From positions 2,425,501-2,489,500 of the forward strand of contig OU015662.1 in assembly GCA_907165275.2 (NCBI GenBank): 64,000 nucleotides of DNA, read 5' to 3'. Position 1 is the first letter of the stretch; each line of letters begins with the position of its first letter. Positions 1 to 11,584 of this stretch are shown piece by piece. The translations under genes and the position numbers were made by a program. Below the pieces are notes generated by a model, which saw only the letters and a program-made list of their open reading frames with translations, made no database searches and was not told the origin of the DNA. This DNA is from Zygaena filipendulae. Its lineage: Eukaryota > Arthropoda > Insecta > Lepidoptera > Zygaenidae.

Positions 1-353
1 TCGTAATTCTAGTGCTTCGCCAGTATTAATTTTACTGTGGCACTAAAAATAAACTGGAAGTAAGCACAATTAGATTTTTTGTGGATAAAATAAAATTAGT
101 TTTTATTATTTCTTTCTTTGATGTGGAAATAAATCTTTATAATTTATCACATTTCCAAAAAAAAGAAGGAAGTCGTCAAGGTAACGTTATATCAAGAAAC
201 ATAGGTAATAAATAATGAAAAAATGTAAGTACAATATAATTATGGAGAAAGCCGCGGCAAAGCTAACTAAAAATTAATGCTTATTAAAGTAGAAAAAAAT
301 AATTCGATCGCACGCCCCAGGTTGCGACGGTTGATCTCACAAAATAAAACTTT
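1..353. other. AT-rich stretch, nothing recognised
   Basis: No open frame of note, tandem repeat or terminal inverted repeat was seen here. Confidence 0.5.
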
Positions 354-520
354 TATACGGGGTGTGAGGTTAAACGAGGGACTTATTAAAGGAGAGTGGG
401 TGTTCAGTATCCGATTCTCATCTCAAATATCTAAAACATAAAATTAACTTACGGTTTACAAAAAAAATATTTACGAAAATTTATCAAACTCTAAAGCAAA
501 GTGTATAATAATTAAACGCA
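354..520. mobile_element. Fragment of GGTGT-type TIR element (MITE)
   Basis: The stretch begins with GGGGTGTGAGGTTAAACGAG and continues with GGGACTTATTAAAGG. This matches the ends of the elements at 11103-11584 and 14952-15137. Only one end is recognisable, so this is a partial copy. Confidence 0.45.
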
Positions 521-689
521 AAGGTCATTAAATGCCTCTTTCCTTTGTAGTGCTACTGGTGCACCGAAAAATCTAATGTAAAGGTCATTCACCTAGGTAA
601 ATCCACGTTTTCATTTAAGGTTTCTCTTTTATTTTATTTCTCTCTTTTTAATGTTAATTTCGAGATAAAAGCATTCAATGTCCTTTTCT

Positions 690-804
690 GTACCTATACC
701 CCCGAACAACATGTATGCAAGATTTCATGATCAGTTAAGTAGTAGGTAAAAGCCTGAAAGTGTAACAAACAAAGAAAAAAAACTCGCTTTCGCGTTTATT
801 AGGA
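690..804 (-). mobile_element. Helitron-like fragment, 5' part
   Basis: Read on the minus strand, it starts TCCTAATAAACGCGAAAGC and contains the body motif GTTACACTTTCAGGC, followed by a stretch complementary to GCAAGATTTCATGATCAG. This is the 5' half of the short Helitron-like family found complete at 56038-56229. The 3' hairpin and CTAG end are missing. Confidence 0.45.
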
Positions 805-1559
805 TAATAATTTAAGGTTCTGTTTTCGGGATAAGAAGTCGTGATTCTGCAGGTAATTTGGGTTGTTAAAAGTTCATGATAGGTATTCTGTTTGTGCAAA
901 AGTAATAAATATAATTAATTATTTTTCATTATAGCTACCGAGGCACTGTCAAACAAAATTGGACGCAATAAATTAGAGTCGAAGCAAATGTAAAAAAAAT
1001 ACGAATGAAATAATCTAGTAACACAGTAAAAGGATCCTCTCCAATTATTTCGTCGTTCCTTTTTATTCGTTTGAGATTATTATATTTACGACAAAAAAAA
1101 ATTAGAGATCTCTTCCATGAAAATGTGACATGAATCGTAATGGCCGATTTAGGTTTAAAGCTTATTGTTTTAATTTGCCGCGCACTCGGGTACATCCGCG
1201 GGGGAGATATTCCGTGGCCCTTTATTCCATTAGTGTGTTTGCCATAAAAATGGAATTTCCCTTTATAATTTATACGCTGCTCGATGCCCATTTGTGTACA
1301 TAGGTAACAAATTTTCTGGTAACGCCTCTCGTCATTCCGGGAATTTTTTTTTAAAGTAGATACGCGTGCGTATTAATTTGACGTAATGGATAAAAAAAGG
1401 TTTTTTTGGTTCGTTTAAGCATTTTGGTGTTGAGTGGAAGCTTTGAAGAGCAAACACACATTACTGCCAAAAAATATTTAAATATTAATTGCCTACTACG
1501 CAAAGAAGCGAAACTCTCCGCCCCTACCCACGCTCTTCTACAACGTAGAGGCGAGCCCA
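805..1559. other. No gene recognised
   Basis: The longest open frames here (minus strand 935-1291 and 1351-1626) have unconvincing composition with long hydrophobic or lysine runs. No repeat family was identified. Confidence 0.4.
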
Positions 1560-1650
1560 GCCCCCTTAGACAAGTAGACAATCTATGATCATTAAAGCTA
1601 TAGATAATTAGGGAACATATCGCCATGTCACATCGTCACGCATAACTTTT
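1560..1650. mobile_element. Half copy of GCCCCCTTAG TIR element (MITE)
   Basis: GCCCCCTTAGACAAGTAGAC followed by AATCTATGAT matches the terminal repeat of the complete element at 25567-25854. The next 70 bases match its interior loosely. The other end is absent, and the sequence runs into a different repeat near 1670. Confidence 0.5.
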
Positions 1651-1671
1651 CGTGACCACATGACCACTGAG

Positions 1672-1872
1672 CAAATAATCACTACGTTTTAAGAGTAGGC
1701 ACTTCCATACTAATCGCTGATCCGATCTATGAAAGCTTTTTGTGCCAACCATACCAATGCAATGTATGACGGGGCCATAGAAATTTGGTTAAGTATTCCA
1801 ATGTTGGTAAAAAAGTTCGCGCATAAATCCATAGTAACTTTTGGTTCAAGGGAGTGTCGCTGGCCTGCACAT
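1672..1872 (-). repeat. Inverted partial copy of the 7525-7733 repeat
   Basis: The plus strand here reads GAGCAAATAATCACTACG, then AGAGTAGGCACTTCC, then ATACCAATGCAATGTATGAC. It is the reverse complement of 7525-7733 with few differences. At 7525-7733 the sequence is the right half of a larger TIR element, so this is a fragment of the same family. Confidence 0.7.
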
Positions 1873-2131
1873 GACGATACGTTCAAAATACGTTCCTTTT
1901 TCCGATCCGATTGTCAGCTTTAGGTGTGTTGGATTTCAACTTGAATTTCGAACTCAATCTCAATTGCTCGCCGCGCCAAAAATATCAATACTATTTTATT
2001 ATAACTCGATTTATTACCTTTAATTGCACTGGCGATTAAGCTGAGGGAGAGCTGTCAACATATAGTTTTGAAGTACGATTTCATCCAAACTTTACACGCG
2101 CCAATCACGTTCTAGCGTTCGTTCTAATAAT

Positions 2132-2455
2132 GGGCATGTTGACTAATTTTTATTTTTTAGTCCGTCTTATAGATTATTAAAAAATATTGGACACGTATTT
2201 TTTCTTTTTTTACGTAATCAAAAAATAACGGTGATATATTGAGTTGAAATTTCGCGTGACGTCACTATTCTGACAGTTTGTATGGCGGTTTTATCGGTTA
2301 GTGACGTCACGACCCCCTCATCCTAAACTTTAATGCGCTTTATCTCTGTATACTTTAATTTATTTGAAAAAGCAAACAATATGTGTCTATTGTTTTTTTA
2401 TTTTCTAACTGACGGACTAATTAGAATTTTGATTTTTGAAAGTAGTCCACATCCC
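2132..2455. mobile_element. MITE family A, copy 1 (GTCCGTC inner repeats)
   Basis: The element is bounded by GGGCATGTTGACTA on the left and, read inward from the right, GGGATGTGGACTA. Inner inverted repeats TTAGTCCGTC and GACGGACTAA flank a core with GACGTCAC motifs. The same architecture recurs at 9699-9967 (inverted), 27569-27860 and 62363-62685. There is no coding capacity, so it is a non-autonomous DNA element. Superfamily is uncertain; one copy suggests a TA target duplication. Confidence 0.7.
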
Positions 2456-3119
2456 TATTAATAGCCAGGCCAATAGAAAATGTTCTGGCAATACATATTT
2501 TTTAATAAAGAATACGAGATCTTTTGGCGGCATTTGAGTAAAATGGACGTCGGTTATACTTCTTTGTTTTATAAATTGTTTTATCGTGGATGATATTGTG
2601 TTAACGTGGTGAAATTTGCATAATAATGATCCATTAGTGATGAACAGTCTGTGGAAACAGTAAAATAAACTGATGAAATGGGGTGTTCGCTAGGAGGTTA
2701 TCGTTCTACTATACAACTTTCTATAGAGCAGAATATGCAGTCATGCATCAAAATATGCATTTCGATGTAAATAACTTTAGAAAAAGAAATAAACAGCTGA
2801 ATTGGCTGTATGGATTGGGTTTCCCTTGCCTTCCCCGAAAGGAGTAAAACGGAGTAAACTTCACAAAAACGAAAAAACTTTCTAAACGCCTCCTTCCCAC
2901 TCCTAAACCTACAAAATTTTAGAGATACTATAATCACTTATGATACTTTGATATACAATACGTATTTGCATTTTATTTCTTACCCTGTTTGTAATTTATT
3001 CTAGCCTATCTTATATAGCCGCAGGGGGCTGCCAGAATCCACTTCTCTTCTTTCTTTAGCTGCAAGTATAGGAGATTTAGTGTGTAATAAGACGTACCTA
3101 CTTACTCCTTATTCTTACT
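2456..3119. other. No gene recognised
   Basis: AT-rich sequence with no clear repeat ends. The short open frame on the minus strand at 2698-2937 has no recognisable motif. Confidence 0.4.
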
Positions 3120-3296
3120 CCTCATTTGGATATAAAATGTGAGTTTGTTTGTTACGCTTTTACGCCTTAATTACTCAACCGATCACCATGACATTTTGCA
3201 TACCTGCTGCCAGGGAAGGACATAGGGTACTTTTTATGCCAGAGTTTTGGCGAAAACTTTAAAATTAACGCGGGTAAAACCGCGGGGCACCGATTA
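3120..3296 (+). mobile_element. Helitron-like element, decayed 3' end
   Basis: It contains TTACGCTTTTACGCC, CAACCGATCACCATGA, GGACATAGGGTAC and the 3' hairpin region AAAACCGCGGGGCACCGA. The expected CTAG terminus after GGGCAC has been lost. It belongs to the same family as 44511-44715. Confidence 0.6.
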
Positions 3297-4607
3297 TCGT
3301 CATAAAATCGGGTGACGTCGCAAGAAATTAAAGTAAAGGCGCGAGTGAGCGGGAACAGTTTTAAATTAAAACTTATGACCGTATTTTTTCCACATAAAAC
3401 TCCCAAGGGATATTCTGGTTCTCAAGCAAATTTCTCTTCAAACTTTTGCTATAAATCTTGACAGTGCAATCAATCTTTCGCATACAGCCGGTGCTTGATC
3501 ACGCAACTCTTGAGTTACTTTTATTGCACAGTCCATAGAAAGTAAGGTGAAATTGATAAACCAATCTATCTCAACATCGGTTATATTTTGATCTATCTCT
3601 TACTAACAATGTTTAATAGCAAGCGATAAAAATGATGGTGGTAAAAGCACTCGTGAATTAATTTTTCACAGTAGGTACCTACTTAACTATGATACTTGCT
3701 TGACTCCATAAACACGTATGATTCAGAGCACCCCGACGTGTTTAGTGGGGTTAGCTTTAAGCTTAATACAGCACTGGCTTTTATCTTAAAAATCGTCGTA
3801 GCTCTTATATTACGCCTTTACCTATGCGTCGCCGGCCGCTGCCGGCTGCCGCAGCACGCTCGCTGCGCTCGCTCGGCTTGCGCGTCGTGGATTGGTGGCC
3901 AAGCTGATCGACTGTCATTTATTGGCTCAGCAGGGCAATTATGTAACTTTGGTTGCTATGAAATTTCAGTTTCAATCAGAAAAATAGCGATTATTTGATT
4001 ACTCAATCTTTTGTAAGGCAGCTTTAACTCTTTTGAAGTATTTGTGTATGTTTATTTTGCTTGATTGCTACATATGGATATTGTAGTTGTTAAAACGTGC
4101 TTATTGTAATCGCAAAACCATCATGTTTTTGTTTGAAACCAAAAAATAAAAAAGAATAAAAAAGAAAACTAGAAACAAAAGTTACATAATCAGATACAAG
4201 TTAGAGAGCCTGGAAAATACATAGGTAGGTATACTATACCTCTTAGAGATCCCGAAGAAATCTTGCTTAATTACCTTCTTAGGCAAAACGCAGTAAACAG
4301 CTGGCCTAAAAATATAACTTAGGTATATTATAATTTTAACAACTTCCAAACAACGTTGGGTACGTGATAATAATTGGAAATGTATGCTTTTGTGTGAGAT
4401 AACGCTGCAGACGTGAACTCCTTGGAAACTTAAGAATAAATTATCGACTTGAAAATACTCAGCGGGGTCGTGTGTGAACTTTCTGATTCAGGCGGAGCTT
4501 TCCCATTTCAATACCTACTTCTAAATCAATTTTTTCAAGTATAAGCTGTTTTTTATATTACAAAGCTAATTTTTTGTCATATAAATTATAAAGTAGGTAT
4601 ACAATAA
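3297..4607. other. No gene recognised; GC-rich patch at 3825-3895
   Basis: An abrupt GC-rich patch with CGCTCGCTGCGCTCGCTCG lies in otherwise AT-rich DNA. The open frame across it (plus 3696-3998) shows no protein motif. The patch is probably transposon debris, but no family was identified. Confidence 0.35.
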
Positions 4608-4787
4608 TCTAAATATATAAAAATGAAACCCTATTACCATTGGTACTGCATCACGCGTGAACAGCTGGACCAATTTCGCTAATTCTTTTTTGTTGTATGT
4701 ACCTACCTACTATTGTAAGGAGAAGATGAATAAAAGAAGTTTGGAGTTTCCGACACTCACGTGAGTGAAACCGCGGGGTACAGCTAC
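4608..4787 (+). mobile_element. Helitron-like element
   Basis: It starts A|TCTAAATATATAAAAATG and ends with GTGAAACCGCGGGGTACAGCTAC. The terminal CTAG has mutated to CTAC. The body GAACAGCTGGACCAATTTCG is shared with lepidopteran repeats of this type. Confidence 0.65.
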
Positions 4788-4828
4788 TTTAAAATAAAAA
4801 AGTGTGATTGTGTAATTTTATTTACAAA

Positions 4829-5137
4829 CTAGCTGTGCCCGCGGTTTCACCCGCGTGAGTTTCGGAATTCCCGCAGAATCAATTTTTTCTGAACTAAAAG
4901 TAGCCTAAGTTACTCCTTATGACATCAGCTATCTGCCAGTGAAAGTGTCTTCAAAATTCGGCCGAGCCGTTTTAGAGATTAGTCAGAACAATTAGACAGA
5001 CAGACAGACAAAAATTAAAAAAAAAATCATGTTAGTAAATACCTACCGTATGTACTTAGGTACGTATTATGCATTTAGTGAATAATTGTTAATTTGGCAT
5101 AACAAACAGACACTTTAATTTTCTTTAAATGCATAGA
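4829..5137 (-). mobile_element. Helitron-like element, complete
   Basis: On the minus strand it begins A|TCTATGCATTTAAAG and ends CACAGCTAG|T. The subterminal hairpin is GCGGGTGAAACCGCGGGC. The interior carries an ACAGACAGACAGAC run and AAACGGCTCGGCCG. Termini and the A/T insertion site fit Helitrons. The same subfamily occurs at 21144-21560, 23125-23324 and 61265-61584. Confidence 0.75.
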
Positions 5138-6927
5138 TTTGATATTAAATAATTTATAATAAAGTAGGAAGGTATAATAAGTAAATTTTATTTTTATTTC
5201 GAATGAGAAATTTCGTTGTGGAGTATAATTTCGATGTAAAATTAGAATTCAATATAAGTAACTAATTTAATATATTATCTGTATACATATTATATAGTTA
5301 CTTACACCAAATTTAAATTATTTTAATGATAGTTTCTAAACGATTAAGGATTGCGTAGTAGGTACCAAAAACGTCGCAAAAGTTTGCTCCATTGTCTACG
5401 CGAAAATCTTTTGTAATTGTTGACCTCTGCCAAACTGACAGCTTTATCGCTTAAATGAAAAACAACACTATAATTTATTATTAGCACCTATAAATCCACA
5501 CAGATTTGGAGCTTAAAACTTCGTTTAACGGTGGAGTGCGTGCGGCATTAGGTAAATTGAAAGTATTGTTTATGCATCATGCTAAGCTAGTGACCCCTTT
5601 TATCTCCATGTTATCGTTAAGGTGCTGGTTTTCATACAATTTTCCACGGATATCTTTCACTATGGCTGTATCTAATTGATAAACTACAAATTTTAGCTAA
5701 TTCAACCCCTGAATAGGGTGAAAAGTAACTTTTCATTACTCATACTCGGAAAGTAGGTCTGAAGTTGCCTGAGAAGCGGGTTGAAAGTAACACTTTTCAG
5801 CCCTAGGGAGAATCGCTTTCAACTGACAGCTGGATACTGCAGAAACTCAAGTTTTTTTTATGTCATAGGGGGCATACTTACTGGCCAGTAGCACACGTAA
5901 TGGTTGATTTATGTAAAATAAAATTCACTCATTTTTTTCTTTAGCTAATTCCTATTTTTATTTTGACTTTCCTTGCATTCGTAATGAAAAGCACAGTGTT
6001 ATCCTCGGGAGAAAGACTTACTTTCACCCCTAGGATAACAATGTACTATTATATGGAAGTTCTGGTAGTTTTCAAACACGTGTATTTCACAATGTTTTGA
6101 TAATTTACCCCCGAGAGCGAAATGAACAGCTATTTCTATTATAATACCTACTGTGGTTAAGCAGTATTTTATAGGGTGGATGCACACCAGCAAACCATGG
6201 CGTGAAAGGCCCCATCTGTTTCATCCCTCGTCGCATCTGACGTCTGATACGAACATGATTTATCGGGGTATAATAGACGTCGTCGCATTGATTAATTGAT
6301 AAGAACGCTTGACATGCTTGCTTAATTACATGTTTGAATTAGTTGCAAGATGATGATATATTGTATAGAAGGTGGATAAACGAACTCTGCCTGCTTACTT
6401 TGTATGAACATGTCTCTGCATGTGTACCTTGTGTAGATATTTATTATAGATAAAGTACTCAGTATGTTAATGTTTACCATAGACTATTGAGATAACATCT
6501 TCCATGTGCTATATTGTTTGTATCCTGTCGTCAAAACTTATATTTCATCTATGTAACTGCGTAGGGATCGCCGCAATGTGAATAATTAGATGTCGTTAAA
6601 CTTAGTGGAAAGGGATAAATTGGGGTTGATACTTTATAATATACGACGTGTGGAGTCGCCTACATTATTTAGTGGCAAGTTAATATTTATGCGGTTGTGA
6701 GCGCAAATTTGACACTTGACATGGGTTTTCAACAACAGAAGGGATGCTAATAGCAGATGGACTATATTTGCATTAGTGGTTAACGTGCAGTAATTTATAA
6801 AATTAAAGATTAAAGATAAATTTAATATTATTACTACAGTTGTACTGTTGTTGAGAAAATAGAGGTTTTCTTTTACAAAACTGGACCGATTGGAATTTAT
6901 GAAAGACTTAAGCTAATTTTTCTTTTA
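5138..6927. other. No gene recognised; dispersed repeat motif at 5700-6060
   Basis: Between 5700 and 6060 several blocks resemble each other in both orientations (GGGTTGAAAGTAAC, ACTTTTCAGCCCTAGGG, ACTTTCACCCCTAGG). This suggests an old inverted repeat element, but ends could not be placed. The rest is AT-rich with no recognisable coding. Confidence 0.35.
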
Positions 6928-7058
6928 TCTATACATATAATAAAATTGTAACAGGCCGATGTCTGTACATGGGAGATAAATAAGAAAAAATAAATTTTAG
7001 ACGACTCTATGAGTGATATAGAAGCCAAAAATACCGTTTTTAGAATTTTTGTCTGTCC

Positions 7059-7094
<36 letters not shown>

Positions 7095-7095
7095 T

Positions 7096-7903
7096 AGGGT
7101 TGCCACCCGTACTATATTATATAGTATCGTACTATATTTCAGTCAATTGTACTATATATTATAGAAAAATAATATAGTACGAAAAATACTATATTTTTAT
7201 GCCTAATTCAACTGTCGCGCTTTTTTATATACCCGCAGCACAGTACGGGGAATTTTAAGAACGACACGCATAGGTACCCGGCAACAAAACGTCAACCAGC
7301 GGAGCTAGGATGCGCAACATGATAAAATTTTATCGAGCCATTTTATCGATTCTCGTCGACATAATATATCGTTTTGTCTACCAGTGGTAAAAATGTTTAA
7401 CCGAATCTAGTCTTAACTCAATACCCCACTACTGCACTTTTTTGCTTGGACGCCCACAAATATTTGTCGTGTCGACAATTTTATCTTTCGTTCGATAAAC
7501 ATATCATGTTGCGCATCCTAGCTCCGCAGGCCAGCGACACTCCCTTGAACCAAAAGATACTATGGATCTATGCGCGAACTTTTTTACCAACTTTGGAATA
7601 CTTAACCAAATTTCTATGACCATGTCATACATTGCATTGGTATGGTTGGCACAAAATGCTTTCATAGATCGGATCAGCGATTAGTATTTTGAAGTGCCTA
7701 CTCTTAAAACGTATAGTGATTATTTGCTCAGTGACGTCAACTGTCAAACTAGCAATAATTTGTAGATGAATGCTGTCCGATACGTATCTAATGATTACAA
7801 AATATTTTTGTACTATTTTTTCCCTGCATTTCCCAAAAATACTATATTTTTGCACGTTTTTTTGGAAAAATACTATATTTTTTCCAAAAAAGGTGGCAAC
7901 CCT
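7096..7903. mobile_element. TIR element with AGGGTTGCCACC ends
   Basis: Ends are AGGGTTGCCACC and GGTGGCAACCCT. Runs of TACTATATT lie just inside both ends in opposite orientation. It sits within a TCTG repeat, where flanking TGTCTGTC and TGTCCGTC could be an 8-base target duplication with one mismatch (hAT-like), although two extra bases on the left keep this uncertain. No transposase frame is visible. Confidence 0.65.
7299..7527. mobile_element. Nested TIR element (GCGGAGCTAGG ends)
   Basis: The left repeat GCGGAGCTAGGATGCGCAAC and the right repeat TTGCGCATCCTAGCTCCGC are inverted copies about 25 bases long, extending into ATGATA/TATCAT. It lies inside the 7096-7903 element. No target duplication was resolved. 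Confidence 0.6.
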
Positions 7904-8157
7904 TGTCCGTCTGTATGTTTGTATTCGTGCTACGCAAAAACTGCTGCACCAAATTGAATGCGGTTTTTTTTGTTTTATTGCTAATGTGATGTTTGGATGT
8001 TTGTTACTCAATCACGCAAAAACGGCTGAACGGATTTGGATGAAATTTGGCATGCACTTTGTCAGGGGTATAGAGAAGGACATAGGGTATGTTTTATCCC
8101 GGAATTCCCGCGGGAACTCCGAAATTACCGCAGGTGCAACTGCGGGGCACAGGCTAG

Positions 8158-9241
8158 TTATTTGTATTTTTGTCTGTGTTCTGGGCTTGAAAGAATTAGG
8201 TGTTTTTATATTAAGAAGGTTACCATGGTCTTTGACGGTCTTATTATTATCAAAACGTTCGTTATACTTTCCACTGTCACTTTACACACGTACGAACGTA
8301 AAGTTAAAATTACAATGGACAAAATTTTAATGTAGGTATTTAAGCTTGTATAAGATATGATAGGAGATTAGTAGAGCCCCAGTGTGTACCTATATATTTT
8401 TGATATGGGTCAAAATAGCTCGAATAATTTGTATTAAGATATAGAGGGAGTCACTACTTCGTTGACTTAAATACAAAAATATTATACCTAAATACAATAT
8501 ATTGTAAATTGTCATGAGTTACGGGCTTCGATGTAAAAAATTTAACGTAATATTTGGTTTGTCATTATATTTGCTATTACCTATAGTTTTCAATAATCAT
8601 TTTACTCAATAGAAAAAAAAATATAAATGCTTTTAAAGTTGATGTTGAAGAAAATACAACAGAATAATAGGCGATATCTGAAAAGAGCTTTAAGTTGCAA
8701 CTACGAGACGTTCAAGTTAAAACGATTCAAGTTGAAAGCTTATGTAACTGGAGATAATACCCCGGCAGCAAGACCTGATAGTAGGAAAATAGGTTTGTCA
8801 TAGAACTGTATCTACGCTCAGAAAAAATTCTCGGCTACAAAGGTATAAACATTACCGTAATGTATATTATTTTATCTAAGCTAAAGATGATTTATACGTA
8901 ATTCAGTTGATTTATACTTATTAATGTTTACATAGGTACGTACGTAGGTACGTATGTGGCTACAAAAATAATGTTACGAGCTCTAGTTTTACGTCTATAC
9001 CAGTTTATACTAGAATTCCGTACGTGGAGTACGTAATTACGTATGTCGGCACATTTTTTTTTCTAAGTGATATTTTCCTACCGTTACTGCTTTTCTTGTT
9101 AATTATGATTTGATAACTATTGTTTAGAGCAGATTAGTATTCTCTAGGTGATAATCCAAGTTTATTGAATACAGCTTCTTGTTTGAGCATAAAATTAATA
9201 AGTTTAAATAAATTTATTCAATAAAATATCTAATATGTAGG
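8158..9241. other. No gene recognised
   Basis: AT-rich DNA with no convincing frame, repeat end or RNA gene. Confidence 0.4.
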
Positions 9242-9243
9242 TA

Positions 9244-9424
9244 CATGGTGAAATTTTCGTATTGTAATTTACTATGGAAGCTTTTTAGAGACCGTCTTTA
9301 GTGAGCTATTGAGAAATTTACTATGGAAAAGGCAGGCATTGCCATAGCAAAATTCTCAATAGTGCATTAAAGACGGGCTCTAACATGCTTCCATAGTAAA
9401 TATCAATACGAAAATTTCACCATG
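9244..9424. mobile_element. Snapback MITE with TA target duplication
   Basis: The element is an almost complete palindrome. The left arm opens CATGGTGAAATTTTCGTATT and the right arm closes AATACGAAAATTTCACCATG. Pairing continues for about 75 bases (TTTACTATGGAAGC, GTCTTTA, CTATTGAGAA). It is flanked by TA at 9242-9243 and 9425-9426. This fits a Tc1/mariner-type foldback MITE without coding capacity. Confidence 0.8.
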
Positions 9425-9698
9425 TATAAAAATATTTATCCAAGCTACTTCAAAATAGATATGCTGTGTTGAGAATAATTAAAAATCTATCTGCATGTTC
9501 GGCTAACGCCATCCACTTGTGATTAGTTTCATCGTCTAGGGTACCCTGGTAGAGACCACTTTATAGTGATAAGATTACCCATTTTACAGCTGGTATACCG
9601 TGCCTAGAAGGCTGGCGGCATTGCGAGCCTAAATAGCGAGTCTTGCTAAACGAAATAAAGACCGAGGTCTCGACTCACGACAACACGTTACGCCAATA

Positions 9699-9967
9699 GG
9701 CATGTTGTCGGGGTATGAAAATCAAAATTCTATTTAGTCCATCAGTTAGAGAATAAACAAATAATAGACATGTATATTTTGCTTTGGGGACTAGTCACGT
9801 GATTTGTCCTTATAAACTGTACCTACAGATTGTGACGTCATGCAACATTTCGACTCAAGTTATCCCCAAATTCTTTGAGTACGTAAAAAAAAGAAAAACT
9901 ATACGGGTCCTATATTTTTGATAGACTTTTTCACGATAGACTAAAATAAAAATTTAGTTAAATAGCC
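9699..9967. mobile_element. MITE family A, copy 2 (inverted)
   Basis: Reverse orientation relative to 2132-2455. GGCATGTTGTCGGGGTATGA and TTCTATTTAGTCCATCAG lie on the left; TAGACTAAAATAAAAATT and AATAGCC on the right. Flanks read CAATA and TATTG, compatible with a TA target duplication. This copy is more diverged than the others. Confidence 0.6.
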
Positions 9968-9987
9968 TATTGTTTAATTATTTTATA

Positions 9988-10170
9988 CTAGCTGTGCCCC
10001 ATGGTTTCACCCGTGGTAATTTCGGAGTTCCCACGGGAATTCCGGGATAAAAAGTACCCTATGTCCTTCTCTGTACCCCTGACAACGTGCATGCCAAATT
10101 TCATCCAAATCAGTTCCAGCCTTGTTTGCGTGATTGAGTAACAAACATTCCAAACATCCACACTTTCACA
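9988..10170 (-). mobile_element. Helitron-like element, 5' end cut
   Basis: The 3' end on the minus strand is GGGGCACAGCTAG|T after the hairpin ACGGGTGAAACCATGG. The body (GCATGCACGTTGTCAGGGG, CGCAAACAAGGCTGG) is typical. Its 5' end stops at GTGAAAGTG, where the next Helitron starts. Confidence 0.7.
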
Positions 10171-10610
10171 TCTATACTTATAATAAAACTGTAGAGAGGT
10201 CAATTCTGTACATTGAATACATATTCAAAATTAATATTGGAGGATGAATGGTGATCGATACTGATGTCAAAAATGCAATCAGTAAATTTTTTGTCTGTCT
10301 GTCTGTCTGTGTGTGCACGCATGGGTCAAAAACTACTGAAGTGATTTTGACCAAACTTGGTACGATTGTAGTCCATACTCCTGGGCAGGTTATAGGCTAT
10401 ATAACATAACGCTAGGACACATAAATTAGAAGCAAGTCGGATGAAAATGCGCATACGTTACCTCAATCACGCAAAAAGACTGAACGGATTTGAATGAAAT
10501 TTGGCATGCACGTTGTCAGGGGTACAGAAAAGGACATAGGATACTTTTGATCCCGGAATTCCCGCAGGAATTCGGAAATTACCGCGGTTGAAACCGCGGG
10601 GCACAGCTAG
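10171..10610 (+). mobile_element. Long-form Helitron-like element, complete
   Basis: A|TCTATACTTATAATAAAAC at the left and CCGCGGTTGAAACCGCGGGG plus CACAGCTAG|T at the right. The 440-base interior has GGATGAATGGTGATCGATAC, a TCTG run, and a 3' half shared with the 190-base short form. Related long copies are at 28689-29199 and 35943-36403. Confidence 0.8.
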
Positions 10611-11102
10611 TTTATAATATTAGTAGGATAATTGCATGGCAGGCTCCTGAACTCCAAGGTCCCAGGATTTTGAACTGTCAATTCAAACGTAATTGTTCGA
10701 TCCAATTGGAGCTTCAAATTGAAAGGATAATGTTCTTAATTCTTCTCAATTGCTTTCTGTTTAAAAATAATCTTTAATTTGAATATTTTTTTTTCTTCTA
10801 AATTTATCTTAATACCTAAATACATATACGTTTGTGTTTATACAGAGTACGCCATCACTTTCCCGAACTTCATCTTTATGAAGTATATTATAGTATAATT
10901 AGGTACATACATGTGTCAAGTACCTAAAACTAAACATGTCATGTATAATTTATTTAAACTAATGATACGTAATCTACATGAAACATTTCAGCTATTCACA
11001 GCACAAGTTACCGTTATCCGTCGGATAAGCTAAACTAAGCGAAACAAGCCAGCCTGTTCGAAACTTGGGAGATGGTGACATCTGTTAAGCGGTTCCCAGA
11101 TA

Positions 11103-11584
11103 TACAGGATGTAAGCTTAAACAAGGAACTTATTGAGGGAAGGTGTTCAAGGGAAGAGGGAAGGTCTCAAATATAAAATAATACAAAGTTATTTTTAGAA
11201 GAACTAAATTATTAGAATTACTTTGAAGAATTATTCGCGAAAATTAAGCGCGCAAGTTTTTAAATGTGGTGTATGAGGTTTTCAGTTAATTCATTAACAC
11301 GTTGTATAGTTGTACAATTATAATGAATAATTTGTGAATTAATTAAGAGCATGAATTGTTGTAACAACTGCTGGTGAACCGAATAAAATAAAATAAAATA
11401 TAAAATAAATAAAAGTTGCCGATGCGCTGACGGATCATATCCTGAAGATCATTCAACTCGCCTTCCTTTAGAATTCTTCTTAGTATTTGAGTTATTTTAT
11501 TTATATTATTTTAGTTTTTGGACCCAGAACATGAGTTATCGGAGATTTCAATAAGTTCCTCGTTAAACTCGTTTACACCCTGTA
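11103..11584. mobile_element. TIR element with TACAGGRTGTAA ends
   Basis: Left TACAGGATGTAAGCTTAAAC and right GTTTACACCCTGTA form an inverted pair that extends into AACTTATT/AATAAGTT. TA flanks both sides at 11101-11102 and 11585-11586. The 482-base interior is non-coding. Shorter relatives lie at 14952-15137, 354-520 and 24485-24560. Confidence 0.7.

Larger units (their letters stand above)
6928..8157 (+). mobile_element. Composite Helitron-like element carrying a TIR insertion
   Basis: The left end is A|TCTATACATATAATAAAATT. The right end is a subterminal hairpin (CCGCAGGTGCAACTGCGG) followed by GGCTAG|T at 8154-8157. The interior has a TCTG microsatellite around 7045-7093, interrupted by the 808-base element at 7096-7903. 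After that, CGTGCTACGCAAAAACTGCTGC and a typical body (AAAAACGGCTGAACGGATTT) follow. It may be one long Helitron or two fused copies. Confidence 0.6.

Noticed and set aside
3696..3998. 100-residue open frame over the GC-rich patch
   Set aside because: The frame is open mainly because of local GC-rich sequence, with no recognisable domain or partner exons.
7045..7095. TCTG tandem repeat as a CRISPR-like or regulatory array
   Set aside because: It is a plain microsatellite within a Helitron-like element, and similar runs occur in other copies (10300, 29040, 36250).
9244..9424. Possible long microRNA or hairpin RNA precursor
   Set aside because: The palindrome is flanked by TA duplications and is best explained as a foldback MITE.
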